Positions 55,120 to 64,000 of a stretch of 64,000 bases of DNA are shown in pieces (the stretch's first letter is position 1; the number at the start of each line of letters is the position of its first letter). Source of the DNA: Enoplolaimus lenunculus. Lineage: Eukaryota; Nematoda; Enoplea; Enoplida; Thoracostomopsidae. Location of the stretch: contig JASANG010003323.1 in assembly GCA_030248215.1 (NCBI GenBank), positions 1 to 64,000 of the forward strand, read 5' to 3'. The translations under genes and the position numbers were made by a program. The notes beneath the pieces are model-generated. The model had not been told where the DNA came from and did not search any database. It saw nothing but the letters and a program-made list of their open reading frames with translations.

Positions 55120-55343
55120 GAACTTCAACTAAACTAAAGTATGCTTTAAAGTTTTGAACCCAACTATATTTGGTGCTGGAGTCATTTATGCGCTACAATT
55201 AGGAATAATTGACATTTATGGCCCTAATTAAGGTTTAGGGACTGTATACCGTTACGGACTCTTATTTTGGATACGAACTCTAATTGGTTAGAACTCCAAA
55301 TGGGGACCCTGTCTTATTACCCAACCCCTTGTGGGTCACTACA
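55120..55343. mobile_element. R-family right part
   Basis: TTTGGTGCTGGAGTCATTTATG to GTGGGTCACTACAG-type end followed by TA and a few CCTAAG hexamers (55347-55358). Confidence 0.65.
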
Positions 55344-56116
55344 GTAAGCCTAAGCATAATGATGGGCAACGAATTGTCGAGTCGTTGAATTTCAACGCAC
55401 ATCAGAAACAAAACCAGTGTCAACTAATCTAGCGACACTTCCAAGTGTAACTTTAATTGCTGACACACATATAAATTTTATGTGTTGTGGATATAAACAT
55501 ACATATAAAGGTCAAATTCTCGTTAGCCCCTCCCTTACCGAGTGTCAAATATATTTCTGTTACACTCGTTAGGGTGGGGCTAACGGAGAAACAGTCGTTA
55601 GGGTGGCATTAATGAGTGTACACTTTAAAATGTGTACATGAGGTAACCCCAACCACCGTACAAATCGACGGCAGGTACTCAAATGTTATTGTAAACATTG
55701 CATAATGGCATGGCAAGGCTGATACTCAGCTTTGTGGGCAGAAATTTTCAAGCAGAGTTGAAGGGCTTTAGCACGAGTCGCCAACGGGTTTCATCGAAAG
55801 ACCGAAGTATTTACGTTGCGTTAAGCTCCCTATTTACCAGTGTTTATTAGACCCGTGCCTGGTTCAAGTCAAAAGGTTAAAAGAGTACCACATCCATCTA
55901 TAATCATCAGCGGTCTGTCTGAGCGAAAAAATACGGTAAAATGAACAATTTTGAACACGCGATTATTAATTGTGTTTTTTTTCGGAAAAAATATATTAAA
56001 TTCAACTCGTACTTATGAGTAAACGTAGTTTTCAAACCAGGATGTAAAGTTAATAATTTCAACTACTGTAGTTTTTCAAGCATAGCGTCAGTATAGGCTC
56101 GTCGTAACAAAATTAT
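55344..56116. other. intergenic, nothing recognised
   Basis: CGTTAGGGTGGGGCTAACG and CGTTAGGGTGGCATTAA (about 55567-55615) form a local direct repeat. No gene. Confidence 0.35.
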
Positions 56117-56124
56117 GGTCTCAG

Positions 56125-56298
56125 ACCGGGCCCGTAGCCAACGGGGGGTAAGAGGGGATCAGTCCCTCCCCCCCACCTGGAAAATTTTTGGTTCCCGCCT
56201 AGAAAATGTTTCAACCTTGCTTTTAAGTCATTGAAAACTTTGTATGCTCTTTCCTAAAAATTTCTAACCACCCTAGCAAGGTGAGCTGGCTACGGGTC
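56125..56298. mobile_element. G-family MITE with 8-bp target duplication
   Basis: ACCGGGCCCGTAGCCAACGG at the left, TGGCTACGGGTC at the right. Flanks GGTCTCAG (56117-56124) and GGTCTCAT (56299-56306) match at 7 of 8, compatible with hAT. Confidence 0.8.
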
Positions 56299-56306
56299 GG
56301 TCTCAT

Positions 56307-57027
56307 ACGCGATGCGCGGTGCGATCCGACGGCGCGCAGTGGGTATAGTACTAATCTAAGTTTGTTTCGCATGAATATTTGTGAAAATATGCAGATTCAG
56401 TTGACACGTTGACTTGAATATTTGACATGTTTAAATTATGTTTCATGCGAGAAAAAAACCATATTTGTTCGCATATTTAGGACGAAGATTGTACGCGGTT
56501 AAGTCTTCGAGTTCATGGTAGCGTATTCATATACGTATCTTGCAGTACCAAGCTTACGATATATAGAGTCATTGTAGCGAAACGTTTACATGACTGCGTA
56601 GCTCAGTGGTTAGAGCAGCGGAGCGGTAATCCGTGCGTTGTGGTTTCGAATCCCTCAGCATCCGCATTTACCGTGATGCATAAAACAGGTTTTGACTAGA
56701 GTTTGGGCATCAGACGAGCTAGCATATTTGTTCGAGTTCAACTAGCTGTAAATTAGCCAAAATTGCACACATCATTATATCCTGTTTAGTGCAGTTTTCC
56801 GCTTTTAAGCTTAAACCATCAAATTTAGTACGCATCCGACGATTTTACCGATGCAACCGTTTATTTTGTCAAAATATACACCGATTTTCAGCTTAATATT
56901 GTTATTAACAAAATAATCACAACTAATGTATTAACATAATTAACAATATAAAATTCAAGTAAATCACAGTTTCACAAATCCGTTTGGATCCAATAACCGA
57001 GTCAACGGTTGGTCCAAGACCAATTTA
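56307..57027. other. region upstream of the GPCR gene
   Basis: Apart from the tRNA-like unit at 56592 no repeats are evident, so this roughly 0.7 kb is a plausible place for the GPCR promoter. No clear TATA box was identified. Confidence 0.35.
56592..56663 (+). pseudogene. tRNA-like pseudogene or SINE head
   Basis: Perfect D-arm (GCTC/GAGC around AGTGGTTA), an anticodon-like stem GCGGA/TCCGT with 7-base loop GCGGTAA (would read GGU, Thr-like, but the base before it is C instead of U), and B-box-like GTTTCGAATCC. Acceptor and T stems pair poorly (4 of 7, 3 of 5) and no TTTT follows closely, so a working tRNA is unlikely. Confidence 0.5.
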
Positions 57028-57045
57028 ATGCAATGGCAACGGTAG
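57028..57045 (+). promoter_or_regulatory. upstream short frame overlapping the GPCR start
   Basis: ATGCAATGGCAACGGTAG: a five-codon frame whose ATG lies five bases before the GPCR ATG and which ends inside it. Such overlap could lower initiation at 57033, or be chance. Confidence 0.35.
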
Positions 57046-57405
57046 TTTCTGTGAACGTCGACACTTACCTGGCTCATTGTGATTTAGTTGCCAATTTAAC
57101 TCGTCAAGGCGTTGTCAACGTATCGTTTCATCCTGCAGTATTGCATTCGCAGTTTGGTAACGCTCACTGTCTCGGTGACGTAACGCGAACTGTATATACT
57201 GCACTATTTGCAATTTTAACTGCAGGTGGGCTTGCAGGCAACGCAGGCGTACTGTCGTATATACTTTGGCATCGGATGTTTAAAAATTTTGTCTCAACGC
57301 ATTTCATTGCACATCTGTTGTTTACAAACGTTGTCTGCTGTGCGTATTTAATTCCGATTTATTTGCGTAATTTGCACAGTGGTCGTGACGCGTTGGGATG
57401 GACCG
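57033..57405 (+). CDS. GPCR exon 1 (N-terminus to extracellular loop 1)
   Basis: Encodes residues 1-124: extracellular N-terminus, TM1 with LAGN, TM2 and the loop ending DALGWT. Donor GTTAGT after ACC-G. Confidence 0.9.
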
Positions 57406-59766
57406 GTTAGTGACCGCTGGCCGAGCGGCTGTAGATCGTTTTGTTGCGGAAAGATATTTTTTGTGTTTAGTCTAAAGCTTAAGCTTACTCTATTGCAGTA
57501 CCACAAAGGTTATTTTTGTGTTTCGAAATTTCAACTTTTAGCCAGTAGAACAGGATCGTATAATATTAGTATAACCATCAAATAATTAGTCTAAAACTTA
57601 AGCTTACTCTATTGCAGTACCACAAAGATTATTTTGGTGTTTCGAAATTTTCAGTTTTTCACCAATGTATAGAACAAGGCCGTAATAGCCTAAGTGTAAG
57701 AATGAGCTTATTCCTAAGCCTAAACCTAAGCAAAAAATGTCTGAAAGTTAAGCTTACTCTATTGCAGTACCACAAAGATTCTTTTTGTGGTCCGAAATTT
57801 TGCAATTTTTGACCAATGTATAGAACAGGGCCGTAACAGGAGTACACACATATTCCTAAGCCTAAGCCTGCGCAAAATAATTGTCTGAAACTTAAGCATA
57901 CTCTATTGTGATACCAGAAAGATACTTTGTAAGCAAATAAGTAGTCTAAAGCTTAAGCTTACTCTATTGCAGTCCCGTAGAAAAACGTTCCGCCCTTGAT
58001 CTTTACATGGACCCACGGTTCCTAAACGAATATAGCAGATGCATCGACACCAGACAGTACGGTACATCTGTATGCTAGTCATAAATCCGATGAGTAGAAT
58101 TTTCATAATTTATCTAAGCTCGTCTGTGATCTTGTGAAATTTTGAATTTTCAATTATTTTGCTACAAAAGGCAAAGGAAAGTGTAATAAAAATCTTTACA
58201 TTTCTATGCATAATTATATAAACCACATTTAGTGAAATTATTCGCTGGTAATATCCGTTTTCGTTATTTTCAATATAGATTTTTCCTTAAATATTAGCGA
58301 CCGTATTCTGAAATGTGTGTAGCACCTATTAACAGTTGATGATAGGTCTTGGAACGTTTAAATCACTGAACGGAGAGCTTAAGAATTCATTACAATTTTC
58401 AGATTTCTTTTACAATATTTCTGTGCAAAAATTTAAAATTTGTACCCGCAACAGTTTGTGAGTTTGAAAATAAATCACTAACTGATGATAAGTGCTATAC
58501 ACATTTGAGAATATGGGTCCAGACTCACAAAATATACAACCGTATATGGCCCAAGGGACGTCCAGGTTTCTGATGGCTCCATAAAGAAGTAGGTTTAGAT
58601 TCTACATTAAACTTTTTGCTCAGGCTTAGACTCAGGAACACATTTTTTGCAACGTTTAGGCTTTGGCTTAGGCTTAGGAACACATTTTTTGCAACGTTTA
58701 GGCTTAGGCTTAGGAACACATTTTTTGCAACGTTTAGGCTTAGGAACACATTTTTTGCAACGCTTCGGCTTAGGAACACATTTTTTGCAACGCTTCGGCT
58801 TAGGAACACATTTTTTGCAACGTTTAGGCTTAGGCTTAGGAACACATTTTTTGCAACGCTTCGGCTTAGGAACACATTTTTTGCAACGCTTCGGCTTAGG
58901 AACACATTTTTTGCAACGCTTCGGCTTAGGAACACATTTTTTGCAACGCTTCGGCTTAGGAACACATTTTTTGCAACGTTTAGGCTTAGGCTTAGTCTTA
59001 GGAAAACATTTTTTGCAACATTTAGGCTTAGGCTTAGGAATACGCTTAATCTACTATTACGCCGCTTAAAGTAACAATGGCCCAGTATATAATTTTAGAT
59101 TACTGTCGCGTTCATGGATTTATGTTCGTCTGCATTCTTACCGTAATCTACTATATGATCACATGCATTGCTGGTGTCCATTTGATAACTTTCGCTCGAA
59201 TCCACTATGATCAACTGTTCGGCTTATCGCCACGGATCATTTGTGGCGTATCGTGGGTGATCGGAGCCGCACTTGGACTTCCGTGTCTCACAAACTCGTC
59301 AATTGTTCGCTACGATCCACTTGCGTACCAGTGTGTTTGGTCAGACAATCAATCGAGCTACAAATTCCTCGCGTATATGCTTCTACTTGGCATTATGCTT
59401 CCAGTCTGGCTAACCATTTATGCGTATATGCGAATTTTGGCAATTTTCTACCATTCGCCGTTAGTTTTCGAAGCGCTCGGCTTATTTCGCAGCCGCTATT
59501 TGGTGTTTGGATTTATCATTAACGCACTACTGCCGACACCGTTTTATATTGCATCGGCACTTCCGTTAAGTATGCGTATCACGTGGGATCCGGCAATTAT
59601 TCCCATGCTTGCGTTTTTAGTGTTCAATATTGCAATTGTAAGCAGTGCGTTGTATGGTGTAAGCTTGTATTTGATGAAAGAAGACGATATTGCGCTGACA
59701 AGCGCAGCGCACAAAGCTGCCGTATGTTTGAGTCCAAATGTTGGCGGCGCAGGGCCTGATGTTTGA
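57033..59766 (+). CDS. rhodopsin-like (class A) GPCR, two exons, complete
   Basis: Exons 57033-57405 and 59099-59766 join in phase 1 to 346 aa plus TGA. Seven hydrophobic spans are visible: about 53-79, 88-111, 127-157, 171-187, 214-239, 257-281 and 289-314. N-terminal glycosylation sites lie at Asn21 and Asn29. Conserved class A positions present: N70 in TM1, C127 and C203 (TM3 to extracellular loop 2 disulfide), R158 at the end of TM3, W177 in TM4, P226 in TM5 and P270 in TM6. Departures: TM2 Asp is N99, the DRY motif reads FAR, the TM6 CWxP region reads ALLP and the TM7 NPxxY reads SSALY, so coupling or activation may be unusual. The ligand is unknown. ATG at 57033 is the first in frame. 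The 1.7-kb intron is mostly S and T elements. No AATAAA was seen in the following 500 bases. Receptor class is sure; subfamily is not. Confidence 0.9.
57455..58012 (-). mobile_element. cluster of T-family pieces in the GPCR intron
   Basis: The inner block TCTAAAGCTTAAGCTTACTC or a close variant recurs about five times (57467, 57587, 57737, 57880, 57940), four of them followed by a CAGTACCACAAAG-like stretch. Between them are short T left ends (CCAATGTATAGAACA at 57662 and 57812). It looks like repeated partial duplication of one element. Confidence 0.7.
58013..58300. other. unique part of the GPCR intron
   Basis: No repeat ends recognised. Confidence 0.3.
58301..58515. mobile_element. S-family MITE in the GPCR intron
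   Basis: CCGTATTCTGAAATGTGTG at the left, CTATACACATTTGAGAATATG-type right end (58498-58515); inner CAGTTGATGATAGGTC mirrored by CTGATGATAAGTGC. Confidence 0.72.
58548..59082 (+). mobile_element. T-family MITE, subfamily 2, abutting the GPCR splice acceptor
   Basis: GGCCCAAGGGACGTCCAGG at the left, GCTTAAAGTAACAATGGCC at the right. About eleven units of 30-36 bp: AACACATTTTTTGCAACG plus TTAGGC or TTCGGC hexamers. Flanks CCGTATAT (58540-58547) and CAGTATAT (59083-59090) match at 7 of 8, so the intron received it by transposition 8 bases from the acceptor AG. Confidence 0.88.
59099..59766 (+). CDS. GPCR exon 2 (TM3 to C-terminus)
   Basis: Acceptor ATAATTTTAG at 59089-59098. The G left by exon 1 joins AT to restore Asp, giving DYCRVHGFMFVC; the frame then runs to TGA. 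An in-frame ATG at 59077 lies in transposon DNA and is not the start. The acceptor is 15 bases from a T-family MITE. Confidence 0.9.
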
Positions 59767-59786
59767 CCGATCCGGCATGCGCTAGG

Positions 59787-59860
59787 CCCGTATTCTCAAA
59801 TGTGTGTACCACCGATCACTAGTTAGTAATAATAGTTTTTTTAAACCAGCGAACTGAAGC
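59787..59860. mobile_element. S-family left half
   Basis: CCCGTATTCTCAAATGTGTG after the GPCR stop; the right half is missing and a T element follows. Confidence 0.55.
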
Positions 59861-59869
59861 ATCATCAAA

Positions 59870-60266
59870 GGCCCATGTATAGAACACGGCCGGATGGTTC
59901 TCCGGCGGGGCTGGATTAGAGTTAGTTTAAGCTTTAGACTAACTTATTTTTGCGTAGGCTTAGGCTTAGGCTTAGACTTAAGTTTAGGCTTAAGCTTAGG
60001 AATAGGTTCATGCTTACGCTAAGGCTTAGGTTTAGGCTTAAGCTTAGGAATAGGTTCATCCTTACGCTTAGGCTTAAGCTTAGGCTTAGGCTTAGACTTA
60101 AGTTCAGGCTTAAGCTTAGGAATAGGTTTATGCTTACGCTAAGGCTTAGGTTTAGGATTAAGCTTAGGAATAGGCTCGTCCTTAGGCTTAGGCTTAGGCT
60201 TAGGCTTAGGCTTAGAAATAGAAATATGGTTATACCACTGTTCCGGCCCTGTTCTATACATGGGCC
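59870..60266 (+). mobile_element. T-family MITE
   Basis: GGCCCATGTATAGAACACGG at the left, CCTGTTCTATACATGGGCC at the right. Two copies of a ~120-bp higher-order block (GAATAGGTTCATGCTTACGC and GAATAGGTTTATGCTTACGC). Flanks TCATCAAA and ACATCAAG match at 6 of 8. Confidence 0.85.
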
Positions 60267-60555
60267 ACATCAAGTATCGCGCTGACAAGTAAAACCAATC
60301 AAGTGCAAAAAGGGAAGACTTTGAAGCTATTCATTTATCTGGTTCAAAGTTGAAAGGATCTAATGGTAACTGGTGGTATGTCCTTATAATAGGCTTGAAA
60401 GTATGGGCTCTGACAGGGTTGAATCTGGCTTGCTGGATGTACCCGGCTTCGAATTATGCATCGTTTACTTGAGCAAGAAAGACGATTTCTAGATCTCACA
60501 AAGAGAATTTTTGTAACACTGAATTGTTTTAATGTTGATGTCGAATTTTGGCCAT
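60267..60555. other. intergenic, nothing recognised
   Basis: Unclassified. Confidence 0.3.
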
Positions 60556-60775
60556 GGCTAGTATTACTTTTAGCGCCATAACAGTAGACTAAGCGTATTC
60601 CTAAGCCTAAGCCTAAGCGTCGCAAAAGCGAGTTCCTAAGCCTAAGCCAATGCGTCGCAAAAGCGTATTCCTAAGCCTAAGCCTAAGCCAAAGCAAAGAA
60701 ATGTAGTCTAGAATGTAAGCCTACTCTTTTACAGACCCATCAGAAACCGGTACGGTCCTAAAAGTAACATACGCC
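60556..60775 (-). mobile_element. T-family MITE, subfamily 2, eroded ends
   Basis: GGCTAGTATTACTTTTAGCG at the left, CTAAAAGTAACATACGCC at the right; CCTAAG hexamers with GCGTCGCAAAAGCG spacers. Confidence 0.68.
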
Positions 60776-60907
60776 GAGGTGATGTCTGGTTGCAAACGCA
60801 ACGGCATTGTTTGAACTTATTTGGTTTTGATTTATAAAGTTGGGAGTTGGTCTGCTATGAAAAGTTTGGTTCGCATGACTTTCTGAAGCCAAATGTGTCA
60901 GAATTTT

Positions 60908-61233
60908 GGCCAATTTAATGAACAGGGGTCGAACAGTATTATAAGCATATTCCTAAGCTAAACCTAAGCCTAAGCGTAAGAATTAGCATATTCCTAAGCC
61001 TAAGCGTAAGAATTAGCATATTCCTAAGCCTAAGCCTAAGCGCAGGAATGAGCATATTCCTAAGCCTAAGCCTAAACCTAAAGCCTACGCGTAGGAATAA
61101 GTATATTCATAAGCCTAAGTCTAAACCTAAGCCTAAGTCTTTGTCTAAGCTAAGCAGAAAATTGTCTAAAGCTTCAGCTTACTCTGTTCTAGTTCCACAG
61201 AAAAACGTTCGGACCCTGATCTTTATATGGGCC
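60908..61233 (-). mobile_element. T-family MITE with exact 8-bp target duplication
   Basis: GGCCAATTTAATGAACAGGG at the left, CCCTGATCTTTATATGGGCC at the right. AGAATTTT occurs exactly on both sides (60900-60907 and 61234-61241). CCTAAG array with AGAATTAGCATATTC spacers. Confidence 0.92.
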
Positions 61234-61241
61234 AGAATTTT

Positions 61242-61639
61242 TTGATTGGTTGACTTTGAACGATCATCAAATTGGAAACTTGCCAAATCATTTTATATAT
61301 GTTCTTTCAGCGAACGCGTTCCCCCGACAACTCGTTGCCAGACAACTTGTAATCCGAAATTTCATCGACTTGACAATTCATTGCCTAGGGTTAGGCTTAA
61401 GATTACGCTTAAGGAATATGGTTAGATTTATTCATAGGTTTTAGGGTACTGTTAGGCGGCAAGGATGTAGCCCGACGAAAATATTAAGAATTTTTGTTGT
61501 TTATTATTAATAAATGTACTTTTTATTTTCCTTTATTCTTTTAAGTTTTTTTTCAATCTATCATGCGATCTCGTTTTTTAGCTATCAATAACGTCAGTCT
61601 AAGAGACAAAACGTATTTGAAGGAAATTTCACCAATCAA
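61242..61639. other. intergenic, eroded TTAGGC scrap
   Basis: GGGTTAGGCTTAAGATTACGC at about 61388 is a lone array remnant. No gene. Confidence 0.35.
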
Positions 61640-61800
61640 ATTAAGCTGATCAGTAAAAGATCAGGGTCGGAACGTTTTTCTACGGGACTGCATAACACGT
61701 AAGGGTAGCGTCGCATGTTAAACAATTTTTGCAGTACAGTGTTTAATGCCGCAGAACCGAGACGGACGACGCCGCGTCTCATGAAAACTTTAGCATCACC
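61640..61800. mobile_element. T left end followed by C-like element
   Basis: AGATCAGGGTCGGAACG (61659) to about 61699 is a T left end. AGGGTAGCGTCGCATG then TTTAGCATCACCCTG (61701-61800) resembles a short C-type element with AGGGT ends. Confidence 0.5.
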
Positions 61801-61821
61801 CTGATTCAGCGTCTAACCGTC

Positions 61822-62076
61822 AAACTGTAAATTGCAATGAGTTGATTAATCAATTCAGCTAGCGAGTTGGTTATTTCTGAATTATAATATCAGTAAACAT
61901 TAACTCACTCTGAGTTAAGTTGATTCTCACTCTGAGTTAAGTTGACTCTGGGTGAGATGATTAATTAACTCAGAATGAATTGAATCAACTCAACATTCTG
62001 AGTTCTGATAGTCCTAACTCTGACTGAGTGATTCAACTCATTATGAGTTAAAATCAACTCACTGAAATTTACAGTG
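61822..62076. mobile_element. Q-family MITE
   Basis: AACTGTAAATTGCAATGAG at the left, CTGAAATTTACAGTG at the right; CTCACTCTGAGTTAAGTTGA is locally duplicated. Confidence 0.72.
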
Positions 62077-62115
62077 TTCTTTCATGAATATGTTCTATTT
62101 CATCTCAAATCTGAG

Positions 62116-62532
62116 CCCGTATTCTCAAATGTGTGTAGTACCTATTACCAGTTGGTAACAGACCTTGTAAACCTTCGAACCAGGGAATAGTGAAGTTTGA
62201 AATTAATCGCATTTGTTGGTTTCGATTTTCTCTGCTACTGTGTAAATTTTGATATCTGCAATTGCAGCAGTTCGTTAGTATGAAAACCTACCCTGTAAAT
62301 TTCAGTGAGTTGATTTTAACTCAGAATGAGTTCAATCACTCAGTCTGAGTTAGGACTATCACAACTCGGATTTTGAGTTGATTCAATTCATTTTGAGTTA
62401 ATTAATCAATTTACCCAGAGTCACTCAACTCAGAGTGAGAAATAACTCAATTGAGAGTGAGTTAATGTTTACTGATATTAATTCAGAAATAACCAACTCG
62501 CTAGCTGAATTGATTAATATTTGAGAATATGG
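62116..62532. mobile_element. S-family MITE containing a Q element
   Basis: CCCGTATTCTCAAATGTGTG at the left and TATTTGAGAATATGG at the right bracket the Q element at 62291-62517, which replaced or entered its right half. Confidence 0.6.
62291..62517. mobile_element. Q-family MITE nested in S
   Basis: CCTGTAAATTTCAGTGAG at the left; GCTAGCTGAATTGATTAATA near the right; the final CAGTG is missing. Confidence 0.62.
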
Positions 62533-63095
62533 ACTCTGATTTCAATCGACGAATCAACTGCCGACTTTTCAACTGGGAATGTGAGAACAAATTTGTTGAA
62601 TCTTTTGTTGATTCAAGCGTTGCAGATCGAAAGCGTTCACACGATAAACACTGGATTAACAGTAACTTTATTTTAAGGCGCATAAAAATTGAAGTAAAAC
62701 AGCACCGAATATATATAAATGTTATTATTAAAAACAATAAAAAAACATAAAATGCAATAAACATTTGAAAAACAAACAAATTCGGATTTGAGTTGAAATT
62801 CCAAATTTCAACTTGCTTTGAAATGAACGTAATTATACCCCAAAAACGCTTCTAGAAATATTATTTTGAAGCAAGCACAACTATAAAATAATGATATACA
62901 TACTTCATGCTTTATATTTAATTTATTACCTGACGTTTAAAGATAGTAAATTGAAAATTTTTTCCATTAATGACAATTTCTACGATACAGTTCACAAAGT
63001 ACATAAAAATATGTTTAAATCAATCAAATTTTTCAAAATCTAACCAATGGTACGTTAGACGAATAATATAGCGGCTTAAATTGTACCATTCAACT
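62533..63095. other. intergenic, overlapping short frames
   Basis: Short opposing frames at 62501-62779 have no domain. Otherwise AT-rich and unclassified. Confidence 0.3.
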
Positions 63096-63305
63096 CACTG
63101 CCAAAAATGGTGAGTCAAATAGACTCACTTCGAAATAGGCTCTACGGGACTACACAAACTGAGTCAAATTCGACTCCACCAGAGTCAAACGTGCGACTCA
63201 GTGAGTTGAATGTGACTCTGGTGGAGTTAAATTTTGACTCAATTTGTGTAGCCCCATAGGACCTATTTCGGAGGGAGTCAATTTGACTCACGATTTTTTG
63301 CAGTG
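63096..63305. mobile_element. P-family palindromic MITE
   Basis: CACTGCCAAAAATGGTGAG at the left, CTCACGATTTTTTGCAGTG at the right; GCGACTCAGTGAGTTG at the centre. Confidence 0.85.
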
Positions 63306-64000
63306 ACTGGAACATGACAGGACACTAACGGTATATATAATCAAGCCGATTTCTAAGCATAAGCCTTGTGCAAAACATAATACCCAAAGTGACGCTTAAG
63401 TTATCCCAAAATTTGAAATTTTCGACCCTCATATTTTTGCGAAAAAATACTTTAGACAAAACACAGGTACAAAAACATGATATATTTCATTACATATATA
63501 GATATATGTATATAATATAGATACGTATAGATATATATTATATATAAATATATACATATATAATGTTTAATAGTTGAAACTCGAGCGCATATATACCACC
63601 GAAATCAGTATGATATATTAAATTTTGACCCGTATTTAGAAAAACATTTTGATGATACAAATACAATAGCAGTACCGCAACTAAGAATTCGTCCTTGAGA
63701 GGGAGGTGGGATTGCGAAACGATTACTACAAGGGAATAGGAACCATTATCGTGTCATAGTATTCTTTTAATGAACTTGAAAATATTTTGTGCCAGAGGGA
63801 CGAACCTGTTTCGTTGAGGAACGGCGCGACGCAGCCGGTTCGTTCACTCGTAGTTGCGGGTCTGGACAAAGGCGAATGGTACGAGTGAAAACAACCTAAC
63901 AAAGCTTCCCCCTTTGAGGCATTAAAAGCTTCGGGAAGCCTGAATATATACTTAAGTCTAAGCTTAAACCTAAACCGTTACGCTGGTTCACGATTCGTTA
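63306..64000. other. intergenic with AT tract
   Basis: ATATATAC-type tract at about 63478-63565. CCTAAG-like scraps at about 63350 and 63952-63975. No gene. Confidence 0.4.

Noticed and set aside
56592-56663. Functional tRNA-Thr gene
   Set aside because: Acceptor and T stems pair poorly and there is no nearby terminator run.
57009-57032. GPCR start upstream at the TTG at 57009
   Set aside because: Not an ATG; the first in-frame ATG is 57033.
58525-59074. Open frames in all directions across the TTAGGC array in the GPCR intron
   Set aside because: They are repeat-derived and lie within an intron bounded by clear exons of a conserved receptor.
59077-59098. GPCR start at the ATG at 59077
   Set aside because: That ATG straddles the end of a T element; starting there would lose TM1 and TM2, which exon 1 supplies in the right phase.

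Overview
The window is AT-rich, repeat-laden nuclear DNA of an animal. Three spliced protein-coding genes are supported, all on the + strand: (1) the 3' part of a secreted multidomain gene with six LDL-receptor class A (LDLa) repeats, one per exon, ending in a ShKT-like cysteine domain (16-8154, 5' end outside the window); (2) a complete six-exon ribosomal protein S8 gene (12590-16949, 207 aa); (3) a complete two-exon rhodopsin-like GPCR gene (57033-59766, 346 aa). GT-AG introns and LDLa, ShKT and GPCR families point to a metazoan, probably an invertebrate. The phylum is not decided. Many repeats carry TTAGGC, the nematode telomere hexamer, but here it lies inside transposons, so it is weak evidence for a nematode.

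Almost everything else is short non-autonomous DNA transposons (MITEs) and tandem repeats. Family labels used below: T = elements with GGCC-ended inverted repeats, an internal TTAGGC array and 8-bp target duplications; P = GAGTC palindromes at TA; Q = GAGTT palindromes (CACTGTAAATT ends); R = CTGTAGTGACCCG ends at TA; H = CAGGGTGCAACC ends, 8-bp duplications (hAT-like); G = CCCGTAGCC ends, 8-bp duplication; S = TATTCTCAAATGTG ends; V = TTATAACCGGGG ends with ATATCATATGATAT palindromes; C = GGGTTGCGCTA ends with GACGGACGG core; D = CAAGTTTTTGC/GCAAAAACTTG ends; B = TTAA-flanked piggyBac-like element containing a tRNA-like segment; K = GTGATAAAATGG repeat. No transposase, reverse transcriptase, LTR pair, capsid or envelope gene was recognised.

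Layout: 1-8.2 kb LDLa/ShKT gene with introns full of S, T, B, V, D, Q and H elements; 8.2-12.5 kb T and R elements and a duplicated tRNA-like block; 12.5-17 kb RPS8, whose introns are comparatively free of repeats; 17-57 kb a gene-poor stretch of MITEs, AT and AAT microsatellites, a 23-bp minisatellite of about 35 units (26.3-27.2 kb), a 21-bp GC-rich minisatellite inside a C element (39.6-40.0 kb) and a 48-bp TTAGGC array (40.5-41.0 kb); 57-59.8 kb the GPCR, whose single intron is mostly MITE sequence; 59.8-64 kb more T, S and Q elements.

The three genes have no evident functional link. The most notable system is the T family: at least a dozen copies with matching 8-bp flanking duplications (one exact) that spread telomere-like TTAGGC arrays, one of them abutting the GPCR splice acceptor and another abutting the LDLa gene's polyadenylation signal.
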